From Bacteriovoracaceae bacterium (GTDB lineage Bacteria > Bdellovibrionota > Bacteriovoracia > Bacteriovoracales > Bacteriovoracaceae), in NCBI GenBank assembly GCA_023137315.1, contig JAGLPP010000048.1, forward strand, positions 1 to 56,736: a stretch of DNA of 56,736 nucleotides. The letters run 5' to 3'. Shown one piece after another: positions 1-9,094 of this stretch (the stretch's first letter is position 1; each line of letters starts with the position of its first letter). The notes beneath the pieces are model-generated. The model saw only the letters and a program-made list of their open reading frames with translations, was not told where the DNA came from and made no database searches. The position numbers and the translations under genes are program-made.

Positions 1-1
1 T

Positions 2-2130
2 GTTGCAGCAAACGAACTGGTAGCAACTGTCACTATAGCTCTTGTTAATGATGATATTTACGAACTGGACGAAACTCTTGTCGTAACTGCAACGAACCTT
101 CTTTTTGCCACAATGGGTGCCAGCGATACGTTGATTATTTTAAATGACGAGGCCACACCATCGCTGACGATTACTGGGACGGACGATGTGAGTGAGGGAA
201 GTGCCGGGCCGCACATGTTGACAATTTCGGTGAATGGAACAACCTCTTTGGATATTACGGCCACCTTGCAGCTTACAGGGACTGCAACGGAATACGGCGA
301 TTACACCATTTCGGCCACATCATTTTATATTACGGCCGGTACAACAACTGCCACTGTTGCGCTTTCCTTGATCGACAATGTGTTGAATGAAAATGATGAA
401 ACAATCGACTTCTCTTTTAATGAAATAACAAATGCCACCGATGGTGCCACTTTGCTTGTAACCATCAGGGATGACGATGCCACTGTTGATCTTAATGTCA
501 CAGCGACTTCGAGTATTACTGAAGTTGGAGGCGAGTACGTTTTCACCATTACCCTGTCTGCGTCGAGTGGGCTGGATGTATCTGGTACGATTTCCACTTC
601 GGGATCGGCAACTCTTTCAAGCGATTATACAATTTCAAAGAACACTTTTGATATCGTAGCAGGAGATATAACAGACACTGTGACAGTGTCCGTTATCGAC
701 GATCAGGATTACGAGCAGGCGGAATTTATTATTCTGGATGCGACAAGTATTTTAAATGCCAACGCAGTCACATCACAGGCAAGTACAAGTATCGTTAATG
801 ATGACGCTCAACCTGTTTTATCAATTACAGCTAATAGTACATTTTCAGAAGATGGTAGCGCATACGTTGTAACAGTGAACGCCGGAACACTGTCTTATCA
901 GGATATTACGGCCACTTTGACAGCGACTGGATCGGCATTAAACGTAACAGACTATACTCTCTCAGGAACGGCCATCTCCATTTTGGCCGGTAGCAGTTCA
1001 GCGACGGCAAGTATTACTATTATTGACGATACAATTGATGAAATTGACGAGACAGTATCGTTCTATTTGACCGCTGTTAACAACGCAAGTTTTACAACAA
1101 CGGTGTCAAGTGTGATTATTGATGCCGATGCAGCACCTGTGATTTCCATAACGGCAAGTTCATCCATTACGGAAACAAGCACAGGTCCGCATCTTGTTAC
1201 GATTTCAATTGATGCCTCCAGCTCTTTGGATATTACAGCGACTCTATCCATGGCCGGAACAGCATTGGAGGATATTGATTACACCGTTACAGCAACGGAA
1301 GTCAGTATTCCCGCTGGAAGCATGTCTACTACGGCCAGTTTTGTCATAGTTAGTGATTCTGTTGATGAGGCGGATGAAACAATTATCATGTCCTTTGACG
1401 GACTTCAAAATGCGACACTCGGGGCGTCTTCAACCCATACGGTTACGATTATTGATGATGATATTACTCCAATCATCACTCTTGGTGGTACGACCTCTGT
1501 TGTCGAGGGACAGGGGATTTATGTACTTGAAGTGATCTTGGATGCCACATCAGGAAGAACTGTGAGCGCAGATATTAATGCCGCTGGAACGGCGACCAAT
1601 GTGGATGATTACAGTCTGAGCAAAACCACCTTCAGTGTCGCGATCGGAAGTTTATCAGACACCGTGACTGTCAATCTGGTTAATGACACTCTTGATGAGG
1701 ACAATGAAACTCTCCAGATTTATATTGATAATTTATCAAACGCAATTGCAGGAAACGCAACAGTGAGTACGACAATAAATGACGATGATCCGTTGCCGGA
1801 GATCAGCTTCAGCGTTGCCAGTCAGAGTGTGCTTGAGAGCGCAAGCGAGGCAATCATTACATTCAATCTGGATACGGAAAGTTCCAAGGATGTTACGGTT
1901 TATTGGGAAGTTGGTGGAACGGCCTCTGCCGGCAGTGTGGATCATGATCTGGTCGATGGTAATGAGACTATTGTTGCTGGAAATACGCAGGTGCAAAAGA
2001 CTATTGTACTGACTGATGATTATCTGACGGAGGGAACGGAGACAATCATTATTACTGTAACTTCCGCTCTTACGACAAACGCATCTGTAAGTTCGCCCAG
2101 CGTTCATACGGTAAATCTTACTGATGATGA
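2..2130 (+). repeat. Tandem Calx-beta coding repeats, about 330 bp each
   Basis: The closing acidic motifs of successive units fall near 150, 475, 805, 1130, 1460, 1790 and 2125, a period of about 330 bp. The first unit is cut by the window edge. Units are diverged at DNA level but regular in length. Confidence 0.7.
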
Positions 2131-3358
2131 TGAGCTAAAGCTGGCACTTGGTGATGAACATTCGTGTGTTTTATTTGATGGAAAGGTCAAGTGCTGGGGG
2201 GATAACTCGTACGGACAGCTTGGATGGGATACTTCCACACCTGGTTACGGTACTGCCTACGGGGATTCGATATCAGAGACTGCAACATTGGCACACTATC
2301 TGGAACTTGGTACAGGACTGACGGCGAGAGACATCACAGCCGGCGCATATCATACCTGTGTACGTTTTATAGGCGGAAAGATCAAATGCTTCGGTTTTAA
2401 TAATCACGGCCAGCTTGGTTATTCCGATACCGACAACAGGGGAGAAAACGGTACTGTCGATATGGGAGATAATCTGAGTTATATTCAGGATCAGGAGAGC
2501 AATGATATTGTTGCCGATGAAATTTCGTCGGGAGGTTATCATAACTGTGTTAAAAAGAGTAGCGACGAAGTTGTTTGCTGGGGACAGGGTACATTTGGCC
2601 AACTTGGTAATGGCGGTACTGCTGATGTTGGAGATGATGAATATCCGCCTGCAACTGCAGTGACTTTGGATGGTACACCTGTTGCGGTGGAGTCCGGTAA
2701 ATTTCATACATGTGTAAATCTTAACAATCTCAGTACACAGTGTTTTGGTTACGGAACCTATGGTGCCCTTGGAAATGATAATAATCTTTCCGTTGTTACG
2801 ACGGCTACAACGCCTGTTGTCTGGGACCCTGTCGCCGATGGTGTTCTTCAGTGGATCTTTGCCGGCAACGGGCATAATTGCGTTAGCTTTGATACCGATA
2901 ATGTAAAATGCTGGGGTTATAACAGTAACGGAGAACTTGGTCTCAACGATATATTACATCGTGGTAATGATGCTGGAGAGATGGCGGTGTTGCCACAGGT
3001 TTCCATGCCGGTTGGGGGAACAATTGGTGCAATGGGACTCGGTAACCAACACACCTGTGTTCTTATAGCGACCACTCCCTATTGTTGGGGAGATAATTCA
3101 TACGGACAGCTTGGTATTAATACAACAACTGCCCAGATCAATGCTGCCTCATCTTCTGCGGTTTTAACCGTTGGTGGAGTGACGGATAATATTTTCGCCG
3201 GAATGAATCATACTTGCGCAGTTACAGGCCCAAGATCAATCAAGTGTTGGGGGCGTAACAATAAAGGGCAGATCGGAGTGGGAGATACCGAGAGTAAGGG
3301 AAGTTCTGCCAGTTCGCCAAACAGTATGGGAGATTTATACAATCATGTTTTTCCGTGA
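2..3358 (+). CDS. Calx-beta / RCC1 repeat surface protein (5' truncated)
   Basis: The reading frame is open at the left edge, so the N-terminus lies outside the window; about 1118 residues are visible. The first two thirds are Calx-beta units of about 110 residues, each with a DYT-type motif, a (D/N)E(D/N)ET motif and a closing D-rich loop. In this family the acidic loops bind Ca2+. The last third has seven RCC1-like blades of the form HxC...C(W/F)G..N..G(Q/E)LG, each with a paired cysteine, as in ATS1/RCC1-type beta-propellers of secreted bacterial proteins. I infer an exported or surface protein, possibly an adhesin. No C-terminal anchor or sorting domain is recognisable; the protein ends shortly after the last blade. 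Confidence 0.85.
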   Translation, partial: VAANELVATVTIALVNDDIYELDETLVVTATNLLFATMGASDTLIILNDEATPSLTITGTDDVSEGSAGPHMLTISVNGTTSLDITATLQLTGTATEYGDYTISATSFYITAGTTTATVALSLIDNVLNENDETIDFSFNEITNATDGATLLVTIRDDDATVDLNVTATSSITEVGGEYVFTITLSASSGLDVSGTISTSGSATLSSDYTISKNTFDIVAGDITDTVTVSVIDDQDYEQAEFIILDATSILNANAVTSQASTSIVNDDAQPVLSITANSTFSEDGSAYVVTVNAGTLSYQDITATLTATGSALNVTDYTLSGTAISILAGSSSATASITIIDDTIDEIDETVSFYLTAVNNASFTTTVSSVIIDADAAPVISITASSSITETSTGPHLVTISIDASSSLDITATLSMAGTALEDIDYTVTATEVSIPAGSMSTTASFVIVSDSVDEADETIIMSFDGLQNATLGASSTHTVTIIDDDITPIITLGGTTSVVEGQGIYVLEVILDATSGRTVSADINAAGTATNVDDYSLSKTTFSVAIGSLSDTVTVNLVNDTLDEDNETLQIYIDNLSNAIAGNATVSTTINDDDPLPEISFSVASQSVLESASEAIITFNLDTESSKDVTVYWEVGGTASAGSVDHDLVDGNETIVAGNTQVQKTIVLTDDYLTEGTETIIITVTSALTTNASVSSPSVHTVNLTDDDELKLALGDEHSCVLFDGKVKCWGDNSYGQLGWDTSTPGYGTAYGDSISETATLAHYLELGTGLTARDITAGAYHTCVRFIGGKIKCFGFNNHGQLGYSDTDNRGENGTVDMGDNLSYIQDQESNDIVADEISSGGYHNCVKKSSDEVVCWGQGTFGQLGNGGTADVGDDEYPPATAVTLDGTPVAVESGKFHTCVNLNNLSTQCFGYGTYGALGNDNNLSVVTTATTPVVWDPVADGVLQWIFAGNGHNCVSFDTDNVKCWGYNSNGELGLNDILHRGNDAGEMAVLPQVSMPVGGTIGAMGLGNQHTCVLIATTPYCWGDNSYGQLGINTTTAQINAASSSAVLTVGGVTDNIFAGMNHTCAVTGPRSIKCWGRNNKGQIGVGDTESKGSSASSPNSMGDLYNHVFP
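2140..3330 (+). repeat. Seven RCC1-like coding repeats
   Basis: Seven blades begin with HSC, HTC or HNC and carry C(W/F)G...G(Q/E/A)(L/I)G. Six to eight blades would be enough to close a propeller. Spacing varies because of insertions between blades. Confidence 0.7.
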
Positions 3359-3375
3359 CCGGGACTTGAAAGAAT

Positions 3376-4323
3376 ATGTTTGAAACAAATATTCAGAATG
3401 CATGGGAAAATTACAAGGAGGATTTTGGCCTTGGACGTATTGCCCTGTTTATTTGTTTTTTCAATCTTTTTTTGTTTATTCTTTGCTTGTTGATCTTTGG
3501 CCGCATATATCCGCTATGGTTGCTTCCAATTCCAATTTGCTTTGCATTCTATGCCTTTCGTTCCAGTATCGTAAAAAAAGGAAATTTGGTGATTTTTCTG
3601 ATGAATATCATCATGACAAATATTGTTATTACGTTTAATTATTTCATGGTTGGTGAGTTTGATAGAATGGCCTCCATGCTTCCCCGGAGGGATGCATTGC
3701 TTGCTTCGTTTGATAATTGGCTTTTTGGAGGGCCTGTCGCACTGGTCTTTGAAAATATTTTTATGAATACGGGAATTATTGCGTCCTTGTTTTATGATAT
3801 TATTATTGTCTCTTATATTCTTTATTACGTATTTCCTTACTTTGTGGGCATACTTTATTACCAACAACTTCCCGTGGAAAAAAAATCGCGTATAGGAAGA
3901 TATTTTGCCAGCGTAATTATTTATTACTCATTGAACTATCTGCTATATATAATCATTCCAGTGACCGGGCCCCAATACTATATGAGCGAATACTTCTATA
4001 ATCCACTTCCATTCTCGTGGATTGGGCTTGTTTGGTATGACACTATAAACGGGATGCAGACGACTTTTATTGATTGCTTTCCATCGGGCCATGCAGGGGC
4101 GGCATTTTTGTTTGTCTTTTGGCTCTATCGTATCAATCACATGTACAGATTTCTTTTTACATTCATCTGGATTCTGATCATGTTGGCAACTTTGGCCCTG
4201 CGATACCATTATACGCTTGATCTTGTGGCCGCAATTCCACTTGCTCTTTTTTCATATAAACTGGGAAAATACCTGCTTCCGATCGGGGTGGATGTATTGA
4301 ACTTGAGGGAGAATCGGTATTGA
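3376..4323 (+). CDS. PAP2-superfamily integral membrane phosphatase/transferase
   Basis: A 315-residue protein with about six hydrophobic segments. Near the C-terminus are PSGH (residues 236-239) and RYHYTLD (276-282), giving the His and the H-x3-D signature of PAP2 phosphatases. A GPQYY motif before these recalls the Aur1/inositolphosphotransferase-like branch (PAP2_3). The family removes or transfers phospho-headgroups of lipids at the membrane. It starts 17 nt after the Calx-beta gene and its stop overlaps the TTG start of the next gene by 4 nt, so the two are probably co-translated. Substrate unknown. Confidence 0.8.
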   Translation: MFETNIQNAWENYKEDFGLGRIALFICFFNLFLFILCLLIFGRIYPLWLLPIPICFAFYAFRSSIVKKGNLVIFLMNIIMTNIVITFNYFMVGEFDRMASMLPRRDALLASFDNWLFGGPVALVFENIFMNTGIIASLFYDIIIVSYILYYVFPYFVGILYYQQLPVEKKSRIGRYFASVIIYYSLNYLLYIIIPVTGPQYYMSEYFYNPLPFSWIGLVWYDTINGMQTTFIDCFPSGHAGAAFLFVFWLYRINHMYRFLFTFIWILIMLATLALRYHYTLDLVAAIPLALFSYKLGKYLLPIGVDVLNLRENRY

Positions 4324-5027
4324 AAGGAATACTTACATTGATTCCAACACCTATTGATGAGGAAAATCAACTGGAAGCTTGCGCTAAAGAACTTCTGCAA
4401 ACTGCGTTTATCAACGAAAAGGAAAAATCAATTTTTGTAGTTGAAGAGCATAAAGCGGGAAGAAGAAGGTGGATTCGTTTCGGTCTTCCAAGGGAGGCCG
4501 TGGAGGATTTTTTTCTTTATAACGAGCATAATAATCAAAAGTCGGCGGAGAAACTTCTTTTAGAGCTTAAAAGTGGTAAAAATATTTATCTCATGAGTGA
4601 TGGAGGACTACCGGCATTTTGTGATCCCGGAAGAATTTTGGTGGACCTTTGTCATAAAAACAAAATAAAAGTGACGGCCACACCGTTTCCGAATTCGATT
4701 ATTCTTGCACTTTCCATGTCCGGATTTGAGAGCAATAAATTTGTTTTTGAAGGTTTTCTTCCGCGTGAAAAAAAAGAAAGAATGAAACGGTTAAATGAAA
4801 TTCTTAAAGATAAAAGAACTCTTGTTTTAATGGACACTCCTTACAGGCTGGAAAGAATTCTTGATGAATTAAAGGTTGCAATGAAAAAACATTCAAGAGA
4901 GATTTTTCTGGCTATGGATATTGGCAGTTCCACTGAAGAACTTCTCAGGGGAACGGTGGAAAGCGTACTCAAGCGTTTAAAGGAAAAAAAACGGGAATTT
5001 GTTATTGTGATAAATGCTTGTGTGTGA
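4320..5027 (+). CDS. SAM-dependent methyltransferase, RsmI-like tetrapyrrole methylase family
   Basis: A 235-residue protein with the order of motifs seen in RsmI: an N-terminal IPTPI segment, then SDGGLPAFCDPG (where RsmI has SDAGTP...DPG), a proline-rich turn before the SGFES segment, and FEGFLPREKKER. RsmI 2'-O-methylates 16S rRNA C1402, but this protein is shorter than typical RsmI (about 280 residues) and its first motif is degenerate, so it may be a paralogue with another substrate. TTG start, overlapping the PAP2 stop (TTGA). Confidence 0.75.
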   Translation: MKGILTLIPTPIDEENQLEACAKELLQTAFINEKEKSIFVVEEHKAGRRRWIRFGLPREAVEDFFLYNEHNNQKSAEKLLLELKSGKNIYLMSDGGLPAFCDPGRILVDLCHKNKIKVTATPFPNSIILALSMSGFESNKFVFEGFLPREKKERMKRLNEILKDKRTLVLMDTPYRLERILDELKVAMKKHSREIFLAMDIGSSTEELLRGTVESVLKRLKEKKREFVIVINACV

Positions 5028-5102
5028 TGTTCGTAGAAATATGTGTTCCAATTACCGTATTAATGATTGTTGCTGTTGGATAGATGATATATTTTTCCCC
5101 GG

Positions 5103-5129
5103 TTGACAAAATATATTGATGAATATAGT
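5103..5129 (+). promoter_or_regulatory. Candidate sigma-70 promoter
   Basis: TTGACA at 5103-5108 is a perfect -35; TATAGT at 5124-5129 is a plausible -10 with a short 15-nt spacer. It precedes the 15-codon ORF at 5172 and the GNAT gene. The spacer holds AATATATTGAT (5110-5120), repeated exactly at 5274-5284. Each copy is followed by ATCAAT, so each can fold into a small hairpin. Confidence 0.35.
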
Positions 5130-5171
5130 TTCTAATCAATATTATTTGTCAGTTAAAAAGGGAGGTACTCT

Positions 5172-5219
5172 ATGAAAAAGAAAAATTTATTTGTGGCCTC
5201 CTTATCTATTAGAGCATAA
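5172..5219 (+). other. 15-codon ORF with strong ribosome site (leader peptide or gene remnant)
   Basis: ATG at 5172 is preceded by GGGAGG at 5160-5165 with good spacing. The product starts MKKKNLFVASLS, like the front of a signal peptide, and stops after 15 codons. CCTCC at 5197-5201 inside the ORF is complementary to the ribosome site. The 284-nt gap between 5028 and 5311 holds only this ORF, the candidate promoter and the short direct repeat. Either a leader peptide for the GNAT gene or the stub of a decayed exported protein. Confidence 0.35.
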
Positions 5220-5311
5220 GCGTCCACAAAACAATTCTGGAAACATTTAACAATCTTTGATTGAAGTTCAATTAATATATTGATCTTTAATCAATCAAAA
5301 AGGAAGTATTT

Positions 5312-6082
5312 ATGAAATTAGTTGAAACTAATAAGGGCGTTTCTGTATTTAATGGAAACAGTTGTGTCGGTAAATTACGAGGGGAAAGTGTAAGTGATGG
5401 ACTGTACATTATTTTTAAAATTGAAGTTTTTGATAATTTATTAAAGGATGAAACAGGAAAGGAGTTAGTGACATGGGTTCGGACAAGTTATCCGAAAAAA
5501 AGGATTTTATGTTTGAGCTGGGATAAAAAAGAGGATATTGAATACGAAGCTATTCTTAAGTCTTTAGGTTTTAAAATTGATTTTGAAAAGGCTTATTACT
5601 CCAGAGAACTTGAAAACATGGAATATATTGAAGAGCCAAGATTACTTTATCGGCCTGTTCAAGATGTTGGTAGAGATATTTTTTCTCAAATTCTGGATGA
5701 GGTTAGAATTGGAGATCATGCTGAAACGAAGTCTATTCCGATAGAAGAGAATTTCCCTCTATTGCTTGAAAGCATGAATGAATCATGGGCCGGAATATGG
5801 AAAGTGGCATATTTTGAAAATGAAATTGTTGGTATCGTTTTACCCGATATTTTTCCTGAAAAACCTCACATGGGGTCACTTGCATATTTTGGAGTTGTTC
5901 CGAAATTTAGAAATAAGAATTTTGGAACAATCTTGCACAGAAAAGGATTAAGCCTGATTAAAGAGCTTAAAGCAAATGAGTATTTGGATTCCACTCATAT
6001 AAAAAACCTGTCCATGATTAAAATCTTTGAAGCAAACGGTTGTAAGCTAAAAGGCATTCGCAGGCATTGGACTAATGAATGA
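5312..6082 (+). CDS. GNAT-family N-acetyltransferase
   Basis: A 256-residue cytoplasmic protein. The C-terminal half carries the GNAT acetyl-CoA loop: a strand ending GVVP, then KFRNKNFGT (the R/Q-x-x-G-x-G/A equivalent), followed by a helix and the N-terminal part of the last strands around the NLSMIKIFEANGC motif, typical of the 'N...x-x-x...GF' end of the fold. The N-terminal 120 residues are not recognised and may be a second degenerate GNAT-like domain. Good ribosome site (AAGGAAG) before the ATG. Acceptor substrate unknown. Likely monocistronic, facing the response regulator tail-to-tail. Confidence 0.8.
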   Translation: MKLVETNKGVSVFNGNSCVGKLRGESVSDGLYIIFKIEVFDNLLKDETGKELVTWVRTSYPKKRILCLSWDKKEDIEYEAILKSLGFKIDFEKAYYSRELENMEYIEEPRLLYRPVQDVGRDIFSQILDEVRIGDHAETKSIPIEENFPLLLESMNESWAGIWKVAYFENEIVGIVLPDIFPEKPHMGSLAYFGVVPKFRNKNFGTILHRKGLSLIKELKANEYLDSTHIKNLSMIKIFEANGCKLKGIRRHWTNE

Positions 6083-6128
6083 TCTTGGAATCAAGCTTGA
6101 GAGAAGGTGTTCTTTTACCTGTCCGTAT

Positions 6129-6509
6129 CTAAAAATTGCAATCTTTGAGAAGTTTTCCAATTTTGGCGATATCAAAAGGTTTGTGAAACAGTTCCAAAGC
6201 GCCTTTTTTAATGGCATCTTCCCTGCTGATACATGAAAATCCGGTGATTAGCGTGACTTGCGGTGTTTCAGAATTATAATTCTTTATTTTTTCCAGAAGT
6301 TCAATGCCATCTCCGGCCGGCATTCTTACATCAGTTAACACAAAATCAATTTTATTGTTACAAACGATTTCAAATGCCTCATCACCACCAGATGCTTCAA
6401 TTATATCCAAATCTACAAAATGTAATGATATTATCAGTTTAATAGCTTCTCTGACTACATCATCGTCATCAACCAGTAACAGTGTGTTTTTTTGTATAGC
6501 TTTGCACAT
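6129..6509 (-). CDS. Single-domain response regulator (CheY-like receiver)
   Basis: A 126-residue receiver domain with nothing attached. Visible: acidic pocket DDDD (residues 14-17), phospho-acceptor D60 in LTDVRMP, T89 in the switch position and K110 in FHKPF. The FHKPF motif is typical of NtrC-like or hybrid-kinase receivers. It would be phosphorylated by a histidine kinase encoded elsewhere, as no kinase lies nearby. ATG start with AGGAAAAAG ahead of it. Confidence 0.9.
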   Translation of the reverse strand: MCKAIQKNTLLLVDDDDVVREAIKLIISLHFVDLDIIEASGGDEAFEIVCNNKIDFVLTDVRMPAGDGIELLEKIKNYNSETPQVTLITGFSCISREDAIKKGALELFHKPFDIAKIGKLLKDCNF

Positions 6510-6677
6510 ATCTTTTTCCTATCCAGAAAAACATTATAGGTAATTTTATGACTTACATACTTTTGAGTCAATTGGAATTAATTTTAGCGAAACAGGACTT
6601 GTATTACGGTAATGTTTGTATATTGGTGCACAGCACACATTTTACATATAGATGCGTTTGGTCTAAAACATGCGTCA

Positions 6678-6686
6678 TGTTATAAT
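6678..6686 (+). promoter_or_regulatory. Extended -10 promoter element before the mevalonate operon
   Basis: TGTTATAAT is a perfect extended -10 (TGnTATAAT). The -35 at 6658-6663 (TTGGTC) is weak. The ribosome site AGGAG begins at 6691, so transcription from here would begin within or just before it. The 194-nt gap 6510-6703 shows nothing else I can name. Confidence 0.5.
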
Positions 6687-6703
6687 GTGCAGGAGCGAAG
6701 AGA

Positions 6704-7753
6704 GTGAGTGAAGGCGACATCAGAAAAAATGATCATATTTCATTGACCGGATATTCCCAGATAAATCCAGATGAGGTTGATACACGGTTTTGTTATGAAC
6801 CAATGCTTTCCTCCCATAAGGACATGGAAAGTGCCTACAGACCATTTCAGTTTTTAGGTAAACAGATGCATTACCCTGCCTGGATTTCAAGTATGACAGG
6901 AGGAAATGGTGAAACCCAAGAGATAAATTATAATCTTGCGCGTGTTGCCGGAAAATATGGATTGGGAATGGGTCTTGGCTCTGTGAGAAAGCTTCTGGAG
7001 GATGATTCGGCCTTCGATAGCTTTAATCTCCGTCCGATACTTGGCGATAATACGCCCTTGATGGCAAATATTGGTATTTGCCAGGTTGCTGAACTTGTAA
7101 AAAAAGATGCAATTTTCGCCATGGAGGATGTTCTTAATTCACTTAAGGCCGACGCCCTTATGGTTCATGTTAATCCATTGCAGGAATTTTTTCAGTCGGA
7201 GGGAGACAGGCTCTCTGAAGCCCCAATTAATGTAATCAAGAAGCTTTTGGGAAAGGCAAATTTTCCGGTGGGAGTGAAAGAGGTTGGCCAGGGTTTTGGG
7301 CCATTGTCACTAATGGAGCTTGTTGCTTTACCACTGCAGGTTTTGGAATTTGGTGCCTTTGGAGGAACAAATTTTACGAAATTGGAGCTTTTAAGACATA
7401 ACAATAACAAATATTTAAGCAATATGACACCGGTGGCCATGGTTGGACATACAGCTTCTGACATGGTAAATCAACTCGCACAATTGTTCAGTGAGCAATC
7501 CAGGGAAATACTTCCCCGGGAGTTTATAATTTCTGGTGGAATACGTTCGTGGATTGACGGTTATTACCTTGTTACAAAGCTGGATGGAATTCTTGGAGAG
7601 TACGAATCTTGTAAAGAAAAAAAATGTGTTTTTGGGCAGGCTGGCGCCTTTTTGGCCCATGCGTGCGAATCATTTGAGTCCCTGGACGAGTATGTGGAAC
7701 AAATGATCTGTGGATTAAAGTTGGCGAAAACATATCTCACTGTTCGTGAGTAA
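6704..7753 (+). CDS. fni: Type 2 isopentenyl-diphosphate delta-isomerase (FMN-dependent)
   Basis: Interconverts IPP and DMAPP, the last step of the mevalonate route, in the cytoplasm. The 349-residue length fits IDI-2. Visible motifs: RKNDHI at the N-terminus, SSMTGG (62-67), GMGLGSVR (88-95), MANIG (120-124), HVNPLQE with a following EGD (the metal/substrate segment), VKEVGQG, and SGGIRS near the C-terminus for FMN phosphate. GTG start chosen from the upstream AGGAG. First gene of a five-gene operon; the HMG-CoA reductase follows after 18 nt. Confidence 0.92.
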   Translation: MSEGDIRKNDHISLTGYSQINPDEVDTRFCYEPMLSSHKDMESAYRPFQFLGKQMHYPAWISSMTGGNGETQEINYNLARVAGKYGLGMGLGSVRKLLEDDSAFDSFNLRPILGDNTPLMANIGICQVAELVKKDAIFAMEDVLNSLKADALMVHVNPLQEFFQSEGDRLSEAPINVIKKLLGKANFPVGVKEVGQGFGPLSLMELVALPLQVLEFGAFGGTNFTKLELLRHNNNKYLSNMTPVAMVGHTASDMVNQLAQLFSEQSREILPREFIISGGIRSWIDGYYLVTKLDGILGEYESCKEKKCVFGQAGAFLAHACESFESLDEYVEQMICGLKLAKTYLTVRE

Positions 7754-7771
7754 TCCAAAAGGGGAATGTTC

Positions 7772-9094
7772 TTGCAACGGATATGTGGTTTTTCAAAACT
7801 TGGCAAATTACAAAAGCTGGATTTTGTTGTTAACAAGTATCTTGATGGTTCTACCAATGCACGGGAACTAATGATTGATTCTTGGCATCGTCGTGATGAT
7901 GAGCAAAAACTTCTTGAACAATTCAGTGAAAATACTGTCACAAATTTTCATCTTCCTTATGGAGTGATTCCGGAGCTTTTTATTAACGGGAAATCATATT
8001 GTGTTCCAATGGTTACGGAGGAAAGTTCCGTCGTTGCGGCCTGTGCCCGTAGTGCCAAGTTCTGGAGGGAAAGGGGAGGATTTCATTCGGAGGTCATTTC
8101 CACGACAAAGGTGGGGCAGATTCATTTTTCCTGGCACGGAGATAGTTCAAAACTAAAGGAATTTTTTACCAGAAAAAAAGATGAACTTCTTTTGTCGGTG
8201 GAATTTTTGAATAAAAGCATGGCCCTCAGGGGAGGGGGAATCAGCGGTGTCAGTCTTGTTGATAGAACAGAAGATGAACCCAGGTACTATCAATTACTTG
8301 TTGAATTTGAAACATGTAATGCCATGGGGGCGAATTTTATCAACTCCGTCATAGAGGCAATGGCAGAAAATTTCAGTCAGATGGTTGTCAGAGAGTTGAC
8401 TTTTTCATCAACTGAAAAAGAAATTGAAATTATCATGGCCATAGTTTCAAATTATAATCAGGATTGTGTTGTAAAAACCAGTGTACGATGTTTGATCAAG
8501 GATTTGCTTGATCCAAAGCTCGGTCTTGATCCTGATTGTTTTGTGCGAAAGTTTAAAAAGGCCGTGAGAATATCAAAGATTGATCGTGAACGCGCAGTTA
8601 CTCACAACAAGGGGATTATGAACGGAATTGATGCCGTTGTTTTGGCGACTGGAAATGATTTTCGTGCGGTTGAGGCCTGTGTTCATGCCTGGGCATCAAG
8701 AAGTGGAAAATATCAGGGATTAACTGATGTTGATTTGTCCGACGGCCATTTTGAATTTTCCATGAAGATTCCCATGTCAATAGGTACTGTCGGTGGGCTG
8801 ACATCGTTGCATCCAATGGCCAGACTTTCTTTGGATATGCTTGGACTTCCCGATGCAGAGGAATTGATGAGTATTATTGCATCTGTAGGGCTTGCACAGA
8901 ATTTTGCGGCCATTCGGTCGTTGATTACTGATGGTATCCAGAGAGGACATATGAAAATGCATCTGATGAATATTCTGAATCATTTGGAGGCAAATGAAGA
9001 GGAAAAACAGATGTCACAAAAATATTTTTCGGACAGGGTTATTTCATTTACTGATGTCAGGGACTATCTGGCAGGTCTAAGGAATTATCATTAA
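7772..9094 (+). CDS. mvaA: Hydroxymethylglutaryl-CoA reductase, class II
   Basis: Reduces HMG-CoA to mevalonate, the committed step. About 440 residues, the usual class II size and far shorter than class I. Catalytic set visible (numbering from the TTG start): Glu83 in VTEESS, Lys280 in HNKGI, Asp296 in TGND and His393 in RGHMK; also the ENTVTNF and LPYGVIPE segments and GTVGGLTSLHP. An in-frame ATG at 7766 lies directly against the AGGGGA ribosome site; TTG at 7772 gives proper spacing and mirrors the layout before mvaD, so I prefer it. The stop overlaps the next ATG by one base (TAATG). Confidence 0.93.
   Translation: MQRICGFSKLGKLQKLDFVVNKYLDGSTNARELMIDSWHRRDDEQKLLEQFSENTVTNFHLPYGVIPELFINGKSYCVPMVTEESSVVAACARSAKFWRERGGFHSEVISTTKVGQIHFSWHGDSSKLKEFFTRKKDELLLSVEFLNKSMALRGGGISGVSLVDRTEDEPRYYQLLVEFETCNAMGANFINSVIEAMAENFSQMVVRELTFSSTEKEIEIIMAIVSNYNQDCVVKTSVRCLIKDLLDPKLGLDPDCFVRKFKKAVRISKIDRERAVTHNKGIMNGIDAVVLATGNDFRAVEACVHAWASRSGKYQGLTDVDLSDGHFEFSMKIPMSIGTVGGLTSLHPMARLSLDMLGLPDAEELMSIIASVGLAQNFAAIRSLITDGIQRGHMKMHLMNILNHLEANEEEKQMSQKYFSDRVISFTDVRDYLAGLRNYH

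Noticed and set aside
2273-2875. 200-codon open frame on the minus strand
   Set aside because: Lies wholly opposite the RCC1 repeats, which give convincing protein on the plus strand; long antisense frames are a by-product of the repeat codons.
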